Source: an uncultured Lachnospiraceae bacterium (GTDB lineage Bacteria > Bacillota > Clostridia > Lachnospirales > Lachnospiraceae). Taken from it: DNA of 64,000 bases. Below are positions 25,254-33,119 of the stretch, one piece after another. The notes under the pieces are model-generated. The model did no database searches. It saw only the letters and a list, made by a program, of their open reading frames with translations, and had not been told where the DNA came from. How positions within the stretch are numbered: the first letter of the stretch is position 1; each line of letters begins with the position of its first letter. Where the stretch lies: contig CAJTRA010000005.1 of NCBI GenBank assembly GCA_910578345.1, positions 1 to 64,000 of the forward strand. The letters are read 5' to 3'. The position numbers and the translations under genes are program-made.

Positions 25254-25439
25254 ATGGCTAATTTGTCAGAGTTGGATTTACAGAATCTTCGTCACCTTAT
25301 GGGAGGCTATGATGTGACACACTGCAAGATGAAGGAGTATGCAGAGTGCGCATCTGACACGAAAGTGAAACAGTTCTTTGAAAAAGGCGCGCAGTCCGCG
25401 AAACAGAACAAGCAGCAGTTGATGGAATATTTAAGATAA
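25254..25439 (+). CDS. Small CotF-like protein, 61 aa
   Basis: AGGAGGTAAAATCAT precedes the ATG. MANLSELDLQNLRHLMGGYDVTHCKMKEYAECASDTKVKQFFEKGAQSAKQNKQQLMEYL is a helical mini-protein. Short proteins of this type precede CotF-family genes in many clostridia and are annotated as spore coat proteins. A pair with the next gene, 17 bp apart. Confidence 0.75.
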   Translation: MANLSELDLQNLRHLMGGYDVTHCKMKEYAECASDTKVKQFFEKGAQSAKQNKQQLMEYLR

Positions 25440-25456
25440 GAAAAGGAGACCGTATT

Positions 25457-25717
25457 ATGCAGATGGAAGAAAAGACAATGGTAGCAGATACCTTGACGGG
25501 TATCAACGGGGAACTGGTGCGTTTCGGTGAGATGATCGCGCAGACAGAGAATAAGGAATTGAAGCAGACTTTGAAACAGTTCCGCAATGCCTGTGAGCAG
25601 TCACAGGAAGAGCTTTACCAGATTGCAAGGGAGAAATCCTATTATGTGCCGGCAGCGAAAGCGACACAGGAAGAGATCGATCATGTGAGATCTTTGTTCA
25701 GTTCCAGCACACTTTAA
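25457..25717 (+). CDS. CotF-family spore coat protein, 86 aa
   Basis: AAAAGGAGACCGT precedes the ATG. MVADTLTGINGELVRFGEMIAQTENKELKQTLKQFRNACEQSQEELYQIAREKSYYVPAAKA resembles the CotF family: a helical bundle with QIAREK.YY.PA. It is expected in the spore coat. A bidirectional terminator follows. Confidence 0.82.
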   Translation: MQMEEKTMVADTLTGINGELVRFGEMIAQTENKELKQTLKQFRNACEQSQEELYQIAREKSYYVPAAKATQEEIDHVRSLFSSSTL

Positions 25718-25732
25718 GCATCTTTCTTTGAG

Positions 25733-25779
25733 AAAACAGTCTCTGATGGCAATGGCATTTTGCTTTCAGAGACTGTTTT
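25733..25779. terminator. Bidirectional terminator between coat gene and rqcH
   Basis: AAAACAGTCTCTGA (25733-25746) and TCAGAGACTGTTTT (25766-25779) form a perfect 14-bp stem with A-runs on the left and T-runs on the right, serving convergent transcripts. Confidence 0.9.
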
Positions 25780-25793
25780 TGGTGGTGTCAATA

Positions 25794-27566
25794 TCAGTTC
25801 GTGAGCTGCTCGATCGAGGAGATGTCTGAATCGATCGCCATGGAATAATTCGTGTAATAGACCACGAATCCAGGTTTGGCGCCGGCAGGTTTCTTCACAT
25901 GTTTCTTTTGGATATAGTCAATTTCGACTTTCGCCTGGTCGCGGCCCTTAGAATAATAGGCAGCCAGACGGGCGGCCTCCTCGAAAGTGCGGTCGGGAAG
26001 CTCCTTTCCTTCGGTCTTGACGATCACGTGGGAACCTGCCTTTTTCTTGGCGTGGAACCACCAGTCGTTACCGGTGGCAAATTTGAAGGTCAGTTCATCG
26101 TTCTGGAAGTTATTCTTGCCTACATACATATGAAACCCGTCGCTGCTGAGATAATGGAAAGGCCTGCTGGTCACTTTTGCCTTTTTCGAGCCGCCTTTTC
26201 TGCGGATATAGCCGCTTTCGATTAGCTCTTCCTTGATCTGTACCAGATCTTCCTCCTGCATGGCGATATCCAAGGAGGCCAGTATCGATTCTAAGTGTTC
26301 GATCTCTTCTTTAACCTGTACCGTTAATTCCGAGAGCGCTTCATAGGTTCGTTTTAGTTTCCCATAGCGGTCAAAATATTTCTGGGCATTTTCCTGTGGC
26401 GTGAGCGTAGGATCTAAAGGAATCGTGATGGTCTCGTTGGTATAGTAGTTGAGCGCGTCCATGGATTTCGATCCGGGAGCTATATGATATCCATAAGTAT
26501 GGATCAGTTCCCCGTAAATCTTGTATTTGTCTTTCTTCTCGGTATCCAGCATCTGTTTCCTCTGAAGGTCGTACTTTTTGACATTGCGTTCCAGGGCAGT
26601 CTGCACGATCTTGCGCAGATCGACGGACTTCTGACGGATGCGGGTTACGATGCTGCGTTCGGCATAGTACTGTTCCAGGACGGAGCTGATGGAATCGAAG
26701 GGTTTTCTGATCTTATCGGCATAAAGGGTCAGCGGCAGCGATGAGAATTCGATCGGTTCCCTGTCGTCATAGATGATGGAAGGTGCAAAGTCTCCTGTCA
26801 CGACCTGGTGCATTATTTTTGTAAGGATATCATGTAGTTTGTGTAACATATCGTCTTCCAATACATTGGCGGGCAGATCGGCATCGATGCCGGCACGATA
26901 GCACAGCTCCTGCGCCATAATAGGGGAAAGGCCCGTGTAGGAAGAATAGAGCGCCTTATAGGAGGCCATGGGCTTTGCGCGCATATGTTCACGGAAATCC
27001 TCATAAGTCAGCGAAAGGAGATTGTCAGTGTACTGTTCACAGAAACGAAGTGGATTGTACTTATCCTGTGTCTGTGGAATAAAGTATTCTCTGCCGGGCA
27101 GCACTTCGCGGATGGAGCTGACCATACCGGAAATATGTTTGATACTGTCTATGATCTTGTCTGTCTCGTCACAGAAGATGATGTTGCTGTGTTTGCCCAT
27201 CACTTCGACGATTAATTTCTTACGGCATAAGTCGCCCAGCTCGTTCAGATGTTCCAGCTCCAGATGGATGATCCGCTCTAAGCCAGGCTGTGTGACTGTA
27301 AGAATCCGTGCGTTCTGTAAATGCTTGCGTAGGAGCATACAGAATCCAGGAGCAGTCATCGGACTCTGTTTATTGGCCTGTGTCAGATAGACCAGAGGAA
27401 GAGAGGCGTCTGCGGATAACAGGAGCCGGTACGAGGAACCGTTATTCTTTATCGTAAGAAGAAGCTCATCGCTTTCCGGCTGGGCGATCTTATAGATCCG
27501 TCCGCCGGAGAGCGCCTCTCTCAGTTCTGCTGTAATATTTGCAATGGTGATACCATCAAAAGCCAT
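25794..27566 (-). CDS. rqcH: Rqc2/RqcH-type ribosome quality control protein (NFACT, FbpA)
   Basis: 590 residues from ATG 27566 (AAGGACC upstream on the minus strand; MAFDGITIANI is the family start, while an earlier ATG at 27671 would add 35 residues unlike the family). NFACT-N domain with LREALSGGRIYKIAQPE and GFCMLLRKHL, a central coiled coil (~residues 370-440), and a C-terminal NFACT-R domain with DWWFHAKKKAGSHVIVK. Proteins of this family bind stalled 50S subunits and add alanine tails; older names call them fibronectin-binding proteins. Single-gene minus-strand unit. Confidence 0.93.
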   Translation of the reverse strand: MAFDGITIANITAELREALSGGRIYKIAQPESDELLLTIKNNGSSYRLLLSADASLPLVYLTQANKQSPMTAPGFCMLLRKHLQNARILTVTQPGLERIIHLELEHLNELGDLCRKKLIVEVMGKHSNIIFCDETDKIIDSIKHISGMVSSIREVLPGREYFIPQTQDKYNPLRFCEQYTDNLLSLTYEDFREHMRAKPMASYKALYSSYTGLSPIMAQELCYRAGIDADLPANVLEDDMLHKLHDILTKIMHQVVTGDFAPSIIYDDREPIEFSSLPLTLYADKIRKPFDSISSVLEQYYAERSIVTRIRQKSVDLRKIVQTALERNVKKYDLQRKQMLDTEKKDKYKIYGELIHTYGYHIAPGSKSMDALNYYTNETITIPLDPTLTPQENAQKYFDRYGKLKRTYEALSELTVQVKEEIEHLESILASLDIAMQEEDLVQIKEELIESGYIRRKGGSKKAKVTSRPFHYLSSDGFHMYVGKNNFQNDELTFKFATGNDWWFHAKKKAGSHVIVKTEGKELPDRTFEEAARLAAYYSKGRDQAKVEIDYIQKKHVKKPAGAKPGFVVYYTNYSMAIDSDISSIEQLTN

Positions 27567-27642
27567 GATTAAGGTCCTTTCTTCTTTGCTTATTCGAGTT
27601 TGCCGCAGGCAAATCTCGCAAACGAGCTCTGCTCGTTTTTTT

Positions 27643-27671
27643 ATTGTATAATACCCGCAGGGAATTTTCAA
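27643..27671 (-). promoter_or_regulatory. Promoter of rqcH
   Basis: On the minus strand TTGAAA (27671-27666), 17-bp spacer, TACAAT (27648-27643). The leader then contains two hairpins (ACGAG...CTCGT, and GAGATTTGCC...GGCAAACTC with one mismatch) before the start codon. Confidence 0.7.
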
Positions 27672-27676
27672 CTTTC

Positions 27677-27705
27677 TTGACTACTTCCCACAATTATTCT
27701 ATAAT
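27677..27705 (+). promoter_or_regulatory. Promoter of the yicC-gmk operon
   Basis: TTGACT (27677-27682), 17-bp spacer, TATAAT (27700-27705). Its -35 lies only five bases from the -35 of the divergent rqcH promoter. Confidence 0.8.
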
Positions 27706-27785
27706 GAAATTTGTACGCACACAGTGACAGATCTGGGGTCAGGCTTCAGGCGTACCGATAATACAGGAAAGGTATGTATACGACT

Positions 27786-28664
27786 ATGATAAAAAGTATG
27801 ACCGGTTTTGGCAGGTGCGAGATTGTCAGAGGAGACCGCAAGATCAGTGTGGAAATGAAATCTGTCAATCACCGCTATCTGGATGTGAGTATCAAGATGC
27901 CGAAGAAACTAAACTTTTTTGAGGCGGCGATACGAGGGGAACTAAAGAACTATATCCAGCGGGGTAAGGTTGATATTTTCATCACTTATGAAGACTATAC
28001 AGAGTCCAATGTGTGTGTAAAGTACAATAAGGAACTTGCGGCGGAATATATGCGGTATCTGAGTAAGATGGCGGAGGATTTTTCACTGGACAATGATATC
28101 CGTGTTTCTGCCTTGTCAAGATATCCGGAAGTTCTGAGTATGGAGGAACAGGCGGTAGATGAAGAAGAGCTGTGGCAGCTGCTTGCAGAAGCAGTCCGGG
28201 GGGCAGCGGAAGGATTTGTGGAGACCAGAGTGAAGGAAGGGGAGAACCTCAGAAATGACCTGATCGACAAACTGGACGGTATGCTTGTTCATGTAGATTA
28301 TATCACAGAACGCTCCCCGCAGATCATAGCAGAATACAAGCAGAGACTGCGGGATAAGGTATCTGAGCTTTTGGAAGATGCGAATGTGGATGAGAACAGG
28401 CTGCTCATGGAAGTGACGATTTTTGCAGATAAGGTGTGTGTGGATGAGGAGCTGGTACGCTTACGCAGTCACATTGAGACGACGAAAGAGAATCTGCTGC
28501 AGGGCGGCAGTATCGGGCGTAAACTGGATTTCATCGCGCAGGAGATGAATCGGGAGGCGAATACGATCTTGTCTAAGACAAGCGATCTGGAAATATCGAA
28601 TCGCGCCATTGAGTTAAAGACGGAGATCGAGAAAGTGCGTGAGCAGATCCAGAATATTGAATAA
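27786..28664 (+). CDS. yicC: YicC-family endoribonuclease-like protein
   Basis: 292 residues from MIKSMTGFGR, the typical family start; an ATG four codons earlier (27774) is possible. The N-terminal YicC domain includes VEMKSVNHRYLDVSIKMP, and the C-terminal DUF1732 includes GGSIGRKLDFIAQEMNREANTILSKT. Members cleave RNA. First gene of the conserved yicC-remA-gmk-rpoZ block. Confidence 0.93.
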   Translation: MIKSMTGFGRCEIVRGDRKISVEMKSVNHRYLDVSIKMPKKLNFFEAAIRGELKNYIQRGKVDIFITYEDYTESNVCVKYNKELAAEYMRYLSKMAEDFSLDNDIRVSALSRYPEVLSMEEQAVDEEELWQLLAEAVRGAAEGFVETRVKEGENLRNDLIDKLDGMLVHVDYITERSPQIIAEYKQRLRDKVSELLEDANVDENRLLMEVTIFADKVCVDEELVRLRSHIETTKENLLQGGSIGRKLDFIAQEMNREANTILSKTSDLEISNRAIELKTEIEKVREQIQNIE

Positions 28665-28705
28665 TCATTTCAACATGGATATCGGGGAAAGAGGATCATG
28701 TAGTT

Positions 28706-28966
28706 ATGGGAAGACTGATTCATGTAGGATTCGGTAATGTGGTAAATACAGGTAAGATTATCGCGATCGTCAGCCCGGACTCCGCACCGATCAAACGGAT
28801 GGTCCAGAAGGCGAAAGAGACAGGTATGGCGATCGACGCGACGCAGGGGCGCAAAACAAAGGCAGTGCTGGTGATGGAGAACAGTCAGCTTGTGTTATCG
28901 GCATTACTTCCGGAGACGATTTCCGGCAGAGTCCAGATGGAAGGCGGCGAAACAGATGAAACATAA
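28706..28966 (+). CDS. remA: RemA-family extracellular matrix regulator
   Basis: 86 residues. MGRLIHVGFGNVVNTGKIIAIVSPDSAPIKRMVQKAKETGMAIDATQGRKTKAVLV is a clear RemA/DUF370 sequence. In Bacillus RemA is a DNA-binding protein controlling biofilm and osmoprotection genes. It overlaps gmk by 11 bp. Confidence 0.94.
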   Translation: MGRLIHVGFGNVVNTGKIIAIVSPDSAPIKRMVQKAKETGMAIDATQGRKTKAVLVMENSQLVLSALLPETISGRVQMEGGETDET

Positions 28967-29579
28967 GGGTATTTTGATTATTATCTCCGGTTTTTCGGGG
29001 GCGGGGAAAGGGACTCTGGTGAAAAGACTGGTGGAGAAATATGACAGTTATGCTTTGTCCATTTCTGCGACGACGAGAGAACCGAGGCCGGGAGAAGCAG
29101 ACGGCAGAGAATACTTTTTCCTGTCTAAAGAAGCGTTTGAGCGCAAAATCAAAGAGAACGGACTGATCGAGTACGCCTGTTACTGTGACAATTATTACGG
29201 AACGCCAAGAGAATATGTGGAGCGTCAGCTTGAAGATGGGAAGGACGTTATCTTAGAGATTGAGATTCAGGGTGCGCACAAGGTGAAGAAACAGTACCCG
29301 GATGCTTTGACACTTTTTGTTATGACGCCTGATGCCGGGGAATTGAGATACCGGCTGGAAAGCAGAGGCACAGAGAGTGAGGAAGTGATCGAGAAGCGTA
29401 TGCAGCGTGCGGCGAAAGAGGCGCTGGGCATCAAAGAATATGAATATATCGTGGTGAATGACAAGCTGGAGAAATGTGTAGATGAAATTCACCGGATCAT
29501 CATGGCGGCGCACAATGCTGCCCACAGGAATATGGAATTTATCGATAATATCAGAAAGGAATTAGAAGGAGGAGAGTAA
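28956..29579 (+). CDS. gmk: Guanylate kinase
   Basis: 207 residues from ATG 28956 inside the end of remA; GGAAGGCGG lies upstream. P-loop SGFSGAGKGT at residues 11-20, then SISATTREPRPGE and YGTPREYVE, which bind GMP. It converts GMP to GDP. Followed at 3 bp by rpoZ. Confidence 0.96.
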   Translation: MKHKGILIIISGFSGAGKGTLVKRLVEKYDSYALSISATTREPRPGEADGREYFFLSKEAFERKIKENGLIEYACYCDNYYGTPREYVERQLEDGKDVILEIEIQGAHKVKKQYPDALTLFVMTPDAGELRYRLESRGTESEEVIEKRMQRAAKEALGIKEYEYIVVNDKLEKCVDEIHRIIMAAHNAAHRNMEFIDNIRKELEGGE

Positions 29580-29582
29580 GAC

Positions 29583-29837
29583 ATGTTACATCCATCATAT
29601 GCAGATTTGATCAATGTAGTAAACAGTGGGGTAGAAGAAGGGGAAGATCCTGTTGTAAACAGCAGGTATTCCATTGTGATGGCTACTTCGAAGCGGGCAA
29701 GACAGATTATTGCCGGCGATGAAACGCTTGTGGACGACAGAGGGAAGAAAGCATTGTCTGTCGCAGTAGAAGAACTAAACCAGGGCAAGATTAAGATCCT
29801 GGGCGAAGAAGAGAAGGAAGAAGAAGCGGAAGCCTGA
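29583..29837 (+). CDS. rpoZ: DNA-directed RNA polymerase subunit omega
   Basis: 84 residues: MLHPSYADLINVV..., then NSRYSIVMATSKRARQI and KKALSVAVEEL, the RpoZ signature, and an acidic tail. AAGGAGGAGAGTAAGAC precedes the ATG. Assembly factor of RNA polymerase, in its usual place after gmk. Confidence 0.93.
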   Translation: MLHPSYADLINVVNSGVEEGEDPVVNSRYSIVMATSKRARQIIAGDETLVDDRGKKALSVAVEELNQGKIKILGEEEKEEEAEA

Positions 29838-29862
29838 AAAGGCTCAGAAAGATTGGCAGGGA

Positions 29863-31206
29863 ATGAAAAAGAAAATATTGTTCGTATCTTTGGGCTGCGA
29901 CAAGAATCTGGTCGATTCGGAGATGATGCTGGGAATGCTTGCAGAGCATGGATATGAATTTACAGACGACGAACAAGAGGCAGACCTGGTGGTAGTCAAT
30001 ACCTGTTGTTTTATCAATGACGCCAAGGAGGAGAGCATCAATACGATCCTGGAGATGGCGGAGTTAAAGAAAAGCGGTGCGATTGAGGGGTTGATCGTGA
30101 CAGGATGTCTTGCACAGCGCTACCGGGAAGAAATCCAGACAGAGATTCCGGAGGTAGATGCGATTCTGGGTACGGCGGCGATCGATGAGATCGTGAGAAC
30201 GATCGAGAATACCTGCAGGGGGGTGAAGGAGAATCACTATAAGAGCCTGGAGGAGAGACCATTGACCGGAGTGGACCGCGTTGTGACTACGGGTGGACAT
30301 TATGCTTATCTGAAGATCGCAGAGGGATGTGATAAGCACTGTACTTATTGTATTATTCCCAAAGTGCGGGGGAACTACCGCAGTGTGCCTTTGGAGCGGC
30401 TTGTTGAAGAGGCAGAGAAGCTGGCTGCCAGAGGCGTCAAGGAGCTTATCCTTGTAGCACAGGAGACAACGCTGTATGGGACAGACTTGTATGGAGATAA
30501 AGCGTTGCCAGAGCTGTTGCACAGACTTTGCATGATTAGTGACCTTCATTGGATCAGACTCTTGTACTGTTATCCGGAAGAGATCGATGCCAGGCTGATC
30601 AGAGCGATCCAGCAGGAGGAAAAGATCTGTCATTATCTGGATCTTCCGATCCAGCATGCTTCCAACGGCATACTGAAACGAATGGGACGCAGAACGGACA
30701 AAGAACAGCTGGAGAATATCATCGGCACCCTGCGGCGGGAGATTCCGGATATCTGCCTGCGGACGACACTGATTACTGGTTTTCCGGGTGAGACGCAGGA
30801 GGATCATGAGGAACTGCTTGATTTTGTGGACCGGATGGAATTTGACAGACTGGGGGTTTTTCCTTATTCTCAGGAGGAGGATACTCCGGCGGCGCTTATG
30901 GAAGGACAGATCGCCGAGGAAGTCAAGCAGGAGCGATATGCACAGCTCATGGAGCTGCAGCAGGAAATTGCCTTTGAGGCGGCAGAGAATATGGTTGGCA
31001 GAGTAGTCGATGCGATGATCGAAGGCCGGATCACAGAGGAGAATGCATATGTGGCGCGTACCTATAAGGATGCGCCTGGAGTGGATGGATTCCTCTTTGT
31101 GAATACGGGGCGGGAGTTGATGACCGGTGATTTTGTGAAGGTCAGAGTTACGGCTTCAAATGAATATGATCTGATTGGAGAGTTAGAAGATGAATTTACC
31201 GAATAA
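29863..31206 (+). CDS. rimO: Ribosomal protein S12 methylthiotransferase RimO
   Basis: 447 residues. N-terminal MTTase domain with cysteines in SLGCDKN (Cys12), NTCCF and TGCLAQR. The radical-SAM motif CDKHCTYC is at residues 156-163. A C-terminal TRAM domain follows (ENMVGRVVDAMIEGR...GDFVKVRVT). The SLGCDKNLVDSE start distinguishes RimO from MiaB. It adds a methylthio group to an Asp of S12. Confidence 0.95.
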   Translation: MKKKILFVSLGCDKNLVDSEMMLGMLAEHGYEFTDDEQEADLVVVNTCCFINDAKEESINTILEMAELKKSGAIEGLIVTGCLAQRYREEIQTEIPEVDAILGTAAIDEIVRTIENTCRGVKENHYKSLEERPLTGVDRVVTTGGHYAYLKIAEGCDKHCTYCIIPKVRGNYRSVPLERLVEEAEKLAARGVKELILVAQETTLYGTDLYGDKALPELLHRLCMISDLHWIRLLYCYPEEIDARLIRAIQQEEKICHYLDLPIQHASNGILKRMGRRTDKEQLENIIGTLRREIPDICLRTTLITGFPGETQEDHEELLDFVDRMEFDRLGVFPYSQEEDTPAALMEGQIAEEVKQERYAQLMELQQEIAFEAAENMVGRVVDAMIEGRITEENAYVARTYKDAPGVDGFLFVNTGRELMTGDFVKVRVTASNEYDLIGELEDEFTE

Positions 31207-31723
31207 ACTGACAATGTTTCGTGTGATCTTAATCCCTTTTTTCGTGGTCTTTTTATTAGTTGACATAACATCTTATGACAAATGGATTGCGCTTGCCATT
31301 TTTATGATTGCCAGTCTGACAGATCTGTTGGATGGTAAGATCGCCAGGAAATATAATCTGGTGACGAATTTTGGTAAGTTTATGGATCCGCTGGCAGATA
31401 AGCTACTGGTTTGCTCCGCGCTGATCTGTCTGATTGAGCTTGCAAAGATTCCATCATGGATCGTTATTGTGATCATTGCCAGGGAATTTATCATAAGCGG
31501 GTTCCGACTGGTTGCCTCAGACAATGGCGTTGTGATCGCGGCGAGCTATTGGGGCAAATTTAAGACTACCTTCCAGATGATCATGATATGCTTGATGATA
31601 GCTGATATTGAGGCGCTGAAGCTTCTCACGACGATTACCATGTGGGTGGCGGTGGCGTTGACAGTCGTATCTTTGGCAGATTATCTGATCAAGAATAAGG
31701 ATGTTATGAGAGAGACGAAATAG
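31190..31723 (+). CDS. pgsA: CDP-diacylglycerol-glycerol-3-phosphate 3-phosphatidyltransferase
   Basis: 177 residues, overlapping rimO by 17 bp. The CDP-alcohol phosphotransferase motif is complete: D48-G49-x2-A52-R53-x8-G62-x3-D66-x3-D70 in TDLLDGKIARKY...FGKFMDPLADK. Four to five membrane segments. It makes phosphatidylglycerol-phosphate. Confidence 0.95.
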   Translation: MNLPNKLTMFRVILIPFFVVFLLVDITSYDKWIALAIFMIASLTDLLDGKIARKYNLVTNFGKFMDPLADKLLVCSALICLIELAKIPSWIVIVIIAREFIISGFRLVASDNGVVIAASYWGKFKTTFQMIMICLMIADIEALKLLTTITMWVAVALTVVSLADYLIKNKDVMRETK

Positions 31724-31799
31724 CCGGTGGGGAACTTAAGAGGAAGCAGTGATCTGGCGGCGCGGTGTTTGGACTGTGGGCTGCGGGGAAGAGAAAGGC

Positions 31800-33083
31800 A
31801 TGGATAGAAATATGATTGTAGAATTGATCTCAGTGGGAACAGAAATCTTGTTGGGTAATATCGTGAATACGAATGCTGCCTATTTGTCAGAAAAGTGTGC
31901 CGGGCTTGGACTTTCCTGCTATTACCAGGATGTAGTCGGTGACAATGAAGAGCGGTTGTATGATACGATCAAAACAGCTCTGGGGAGAGCTGATATTCTG
32001 CTCATGTCCGGCGGACTCGGACCTACGCAGGATGATCTTACCAAGGAAGTGGCGGCTAAAGTCATGGGTAAGACATTGTATCTCCATGAAGAGAGCAAGG
32101 CGGCAATTCAGAAATTCTTTGAAAAGAGAGGCATGGAGATCACAGATAATAACTGGAAACAGGCTATGATGCCGGAAGGCTGTATTGTAGTAGACAATCC
32201 AAATGGTACTGCGCCGGGTATTATTATGGCAGAGAATGGGAAACATCTGATACTGATGCCAGGACCTCCGAATGAGATGATCCCTATGTTTGAGACATCG
32301 ATCATGCCTTATTTGAGCAGACTGCAGTCTTGTGTGATCTTTTCCCAGACAGTGAAGATCTGCGGCGTAGGAGAGAGCAAGGCGGAGACTATGGTGGCTG
32401 ACCTGATCGATCAGCAGACGAATCCGACGTTAGCGACCTATGCCAAGACCGGTGAAGTACATCTGCGTGTGACAGCGAGGGCTGAGGATGAGAAAGCGGC
32501 CAGGAAGCTGGTAAAGCCCATGATCAAAGAATTGAAAGGACGTTTTGGCAATCATGTGTATACAACGGAGGACGATGTAACGCTTGAGAAAGCGGTAGTG
32601 GATCTTCTGCTTGCCAATAAACTTACGATCAGTACTGTGGAATCCTGTACAGGCGGTCTGGTGGCGGCGAGACTGATCAATGTGCCAGGTGTTTCAGAGG
32701 TATTTAAATCTGGTTATATCACGTATTCCAATAAGGCAAAGCGTAGACTGTTGGGGGTAAAAAAGAGCACACTGTTGAAGCATGGAGCAGTCAGCGAAGA
32801 AGTGGCCAGAGATATGGCAAAAGGGGCGGCAGTGGTAGCGAAGGCGGACGTGGTGGTCAGCGTTACCGGTATTGCAGGACCAGATGGCGGGACAGAAGAA
32901 AAGCCGGTAGGTCTGGTCTATATTGGGTGCTATGTCTGTGGACGATGCACTGTCAAGAAATGTCTCTTTAGCGGCAGTCGTGCCAAGATCAGAGAAAATA
33001 CAGTTTCTGCAGCATTGTCCTTGATGAGAGAATGTATTCTGCAATATTACAGTGAAGTCACATTTGGCGGGAAAGATAAATGA
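31800..33083 (+). CDS. cinA: CinA-family protein (competence/damage-inducible; NMN deamidase)
   Basis: 427 residues from ATG 31800 (GAGAAAGGC upstream); ATG 31812 is an alternative. The N-terminal molybdopterin-binding-like domain has ELISVGTEILLGNIVNTNAAYL and SGGLGPTQDDLT. The C-terminal amidase domain has TVESCTGGLVAARLINVPG and VSVTGIAGPDGGT. Known members hydrolyse ADP-ribose or deamidate NMN. Last housekeeping gene of this run. Confidence 0.95.
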   Translation: MDRNMIVELISVGTEILLGNIVNTNAAYLSEKCAGLGLSCYYQDVVGDNEERLYDTIKTALGRADILLMSGGLGPTQDDLTKEVAAKVMGKTLYLHEESKAAIQKFFEKRGMEITDNNWKQAMMPEGCIVVDNPNGTAPGIIMAENGKHLILMPGPPNEMIPMFETSIMPYLSRLQSCVIFSQTVKICGVGESKAETMVADLIDQQTNPTLATYAKTGEVHLRVTARAEDEKAARKLVKPMIKELKGRFGNHVYTTEDDVTLEKAVVDLLLANKLTISTVESCTGGLVAARLINVPGVSEVFKSGYITYSNKAKRRLLGVKKSTLLKHGAVSEEVARDMAKGAAVVAKADVVVSVTGIAGPDGGTEEKPVGLVYIGCYVCGRCTVKKCLFSGSRAKIRENTVSAALSLMRECILQYYSEVTFGGKDK

Positions 33084-33119
33084 AAGAGCCGTTGTGAGGG
33101 GAAAGGGAAGGAAGAAAAA

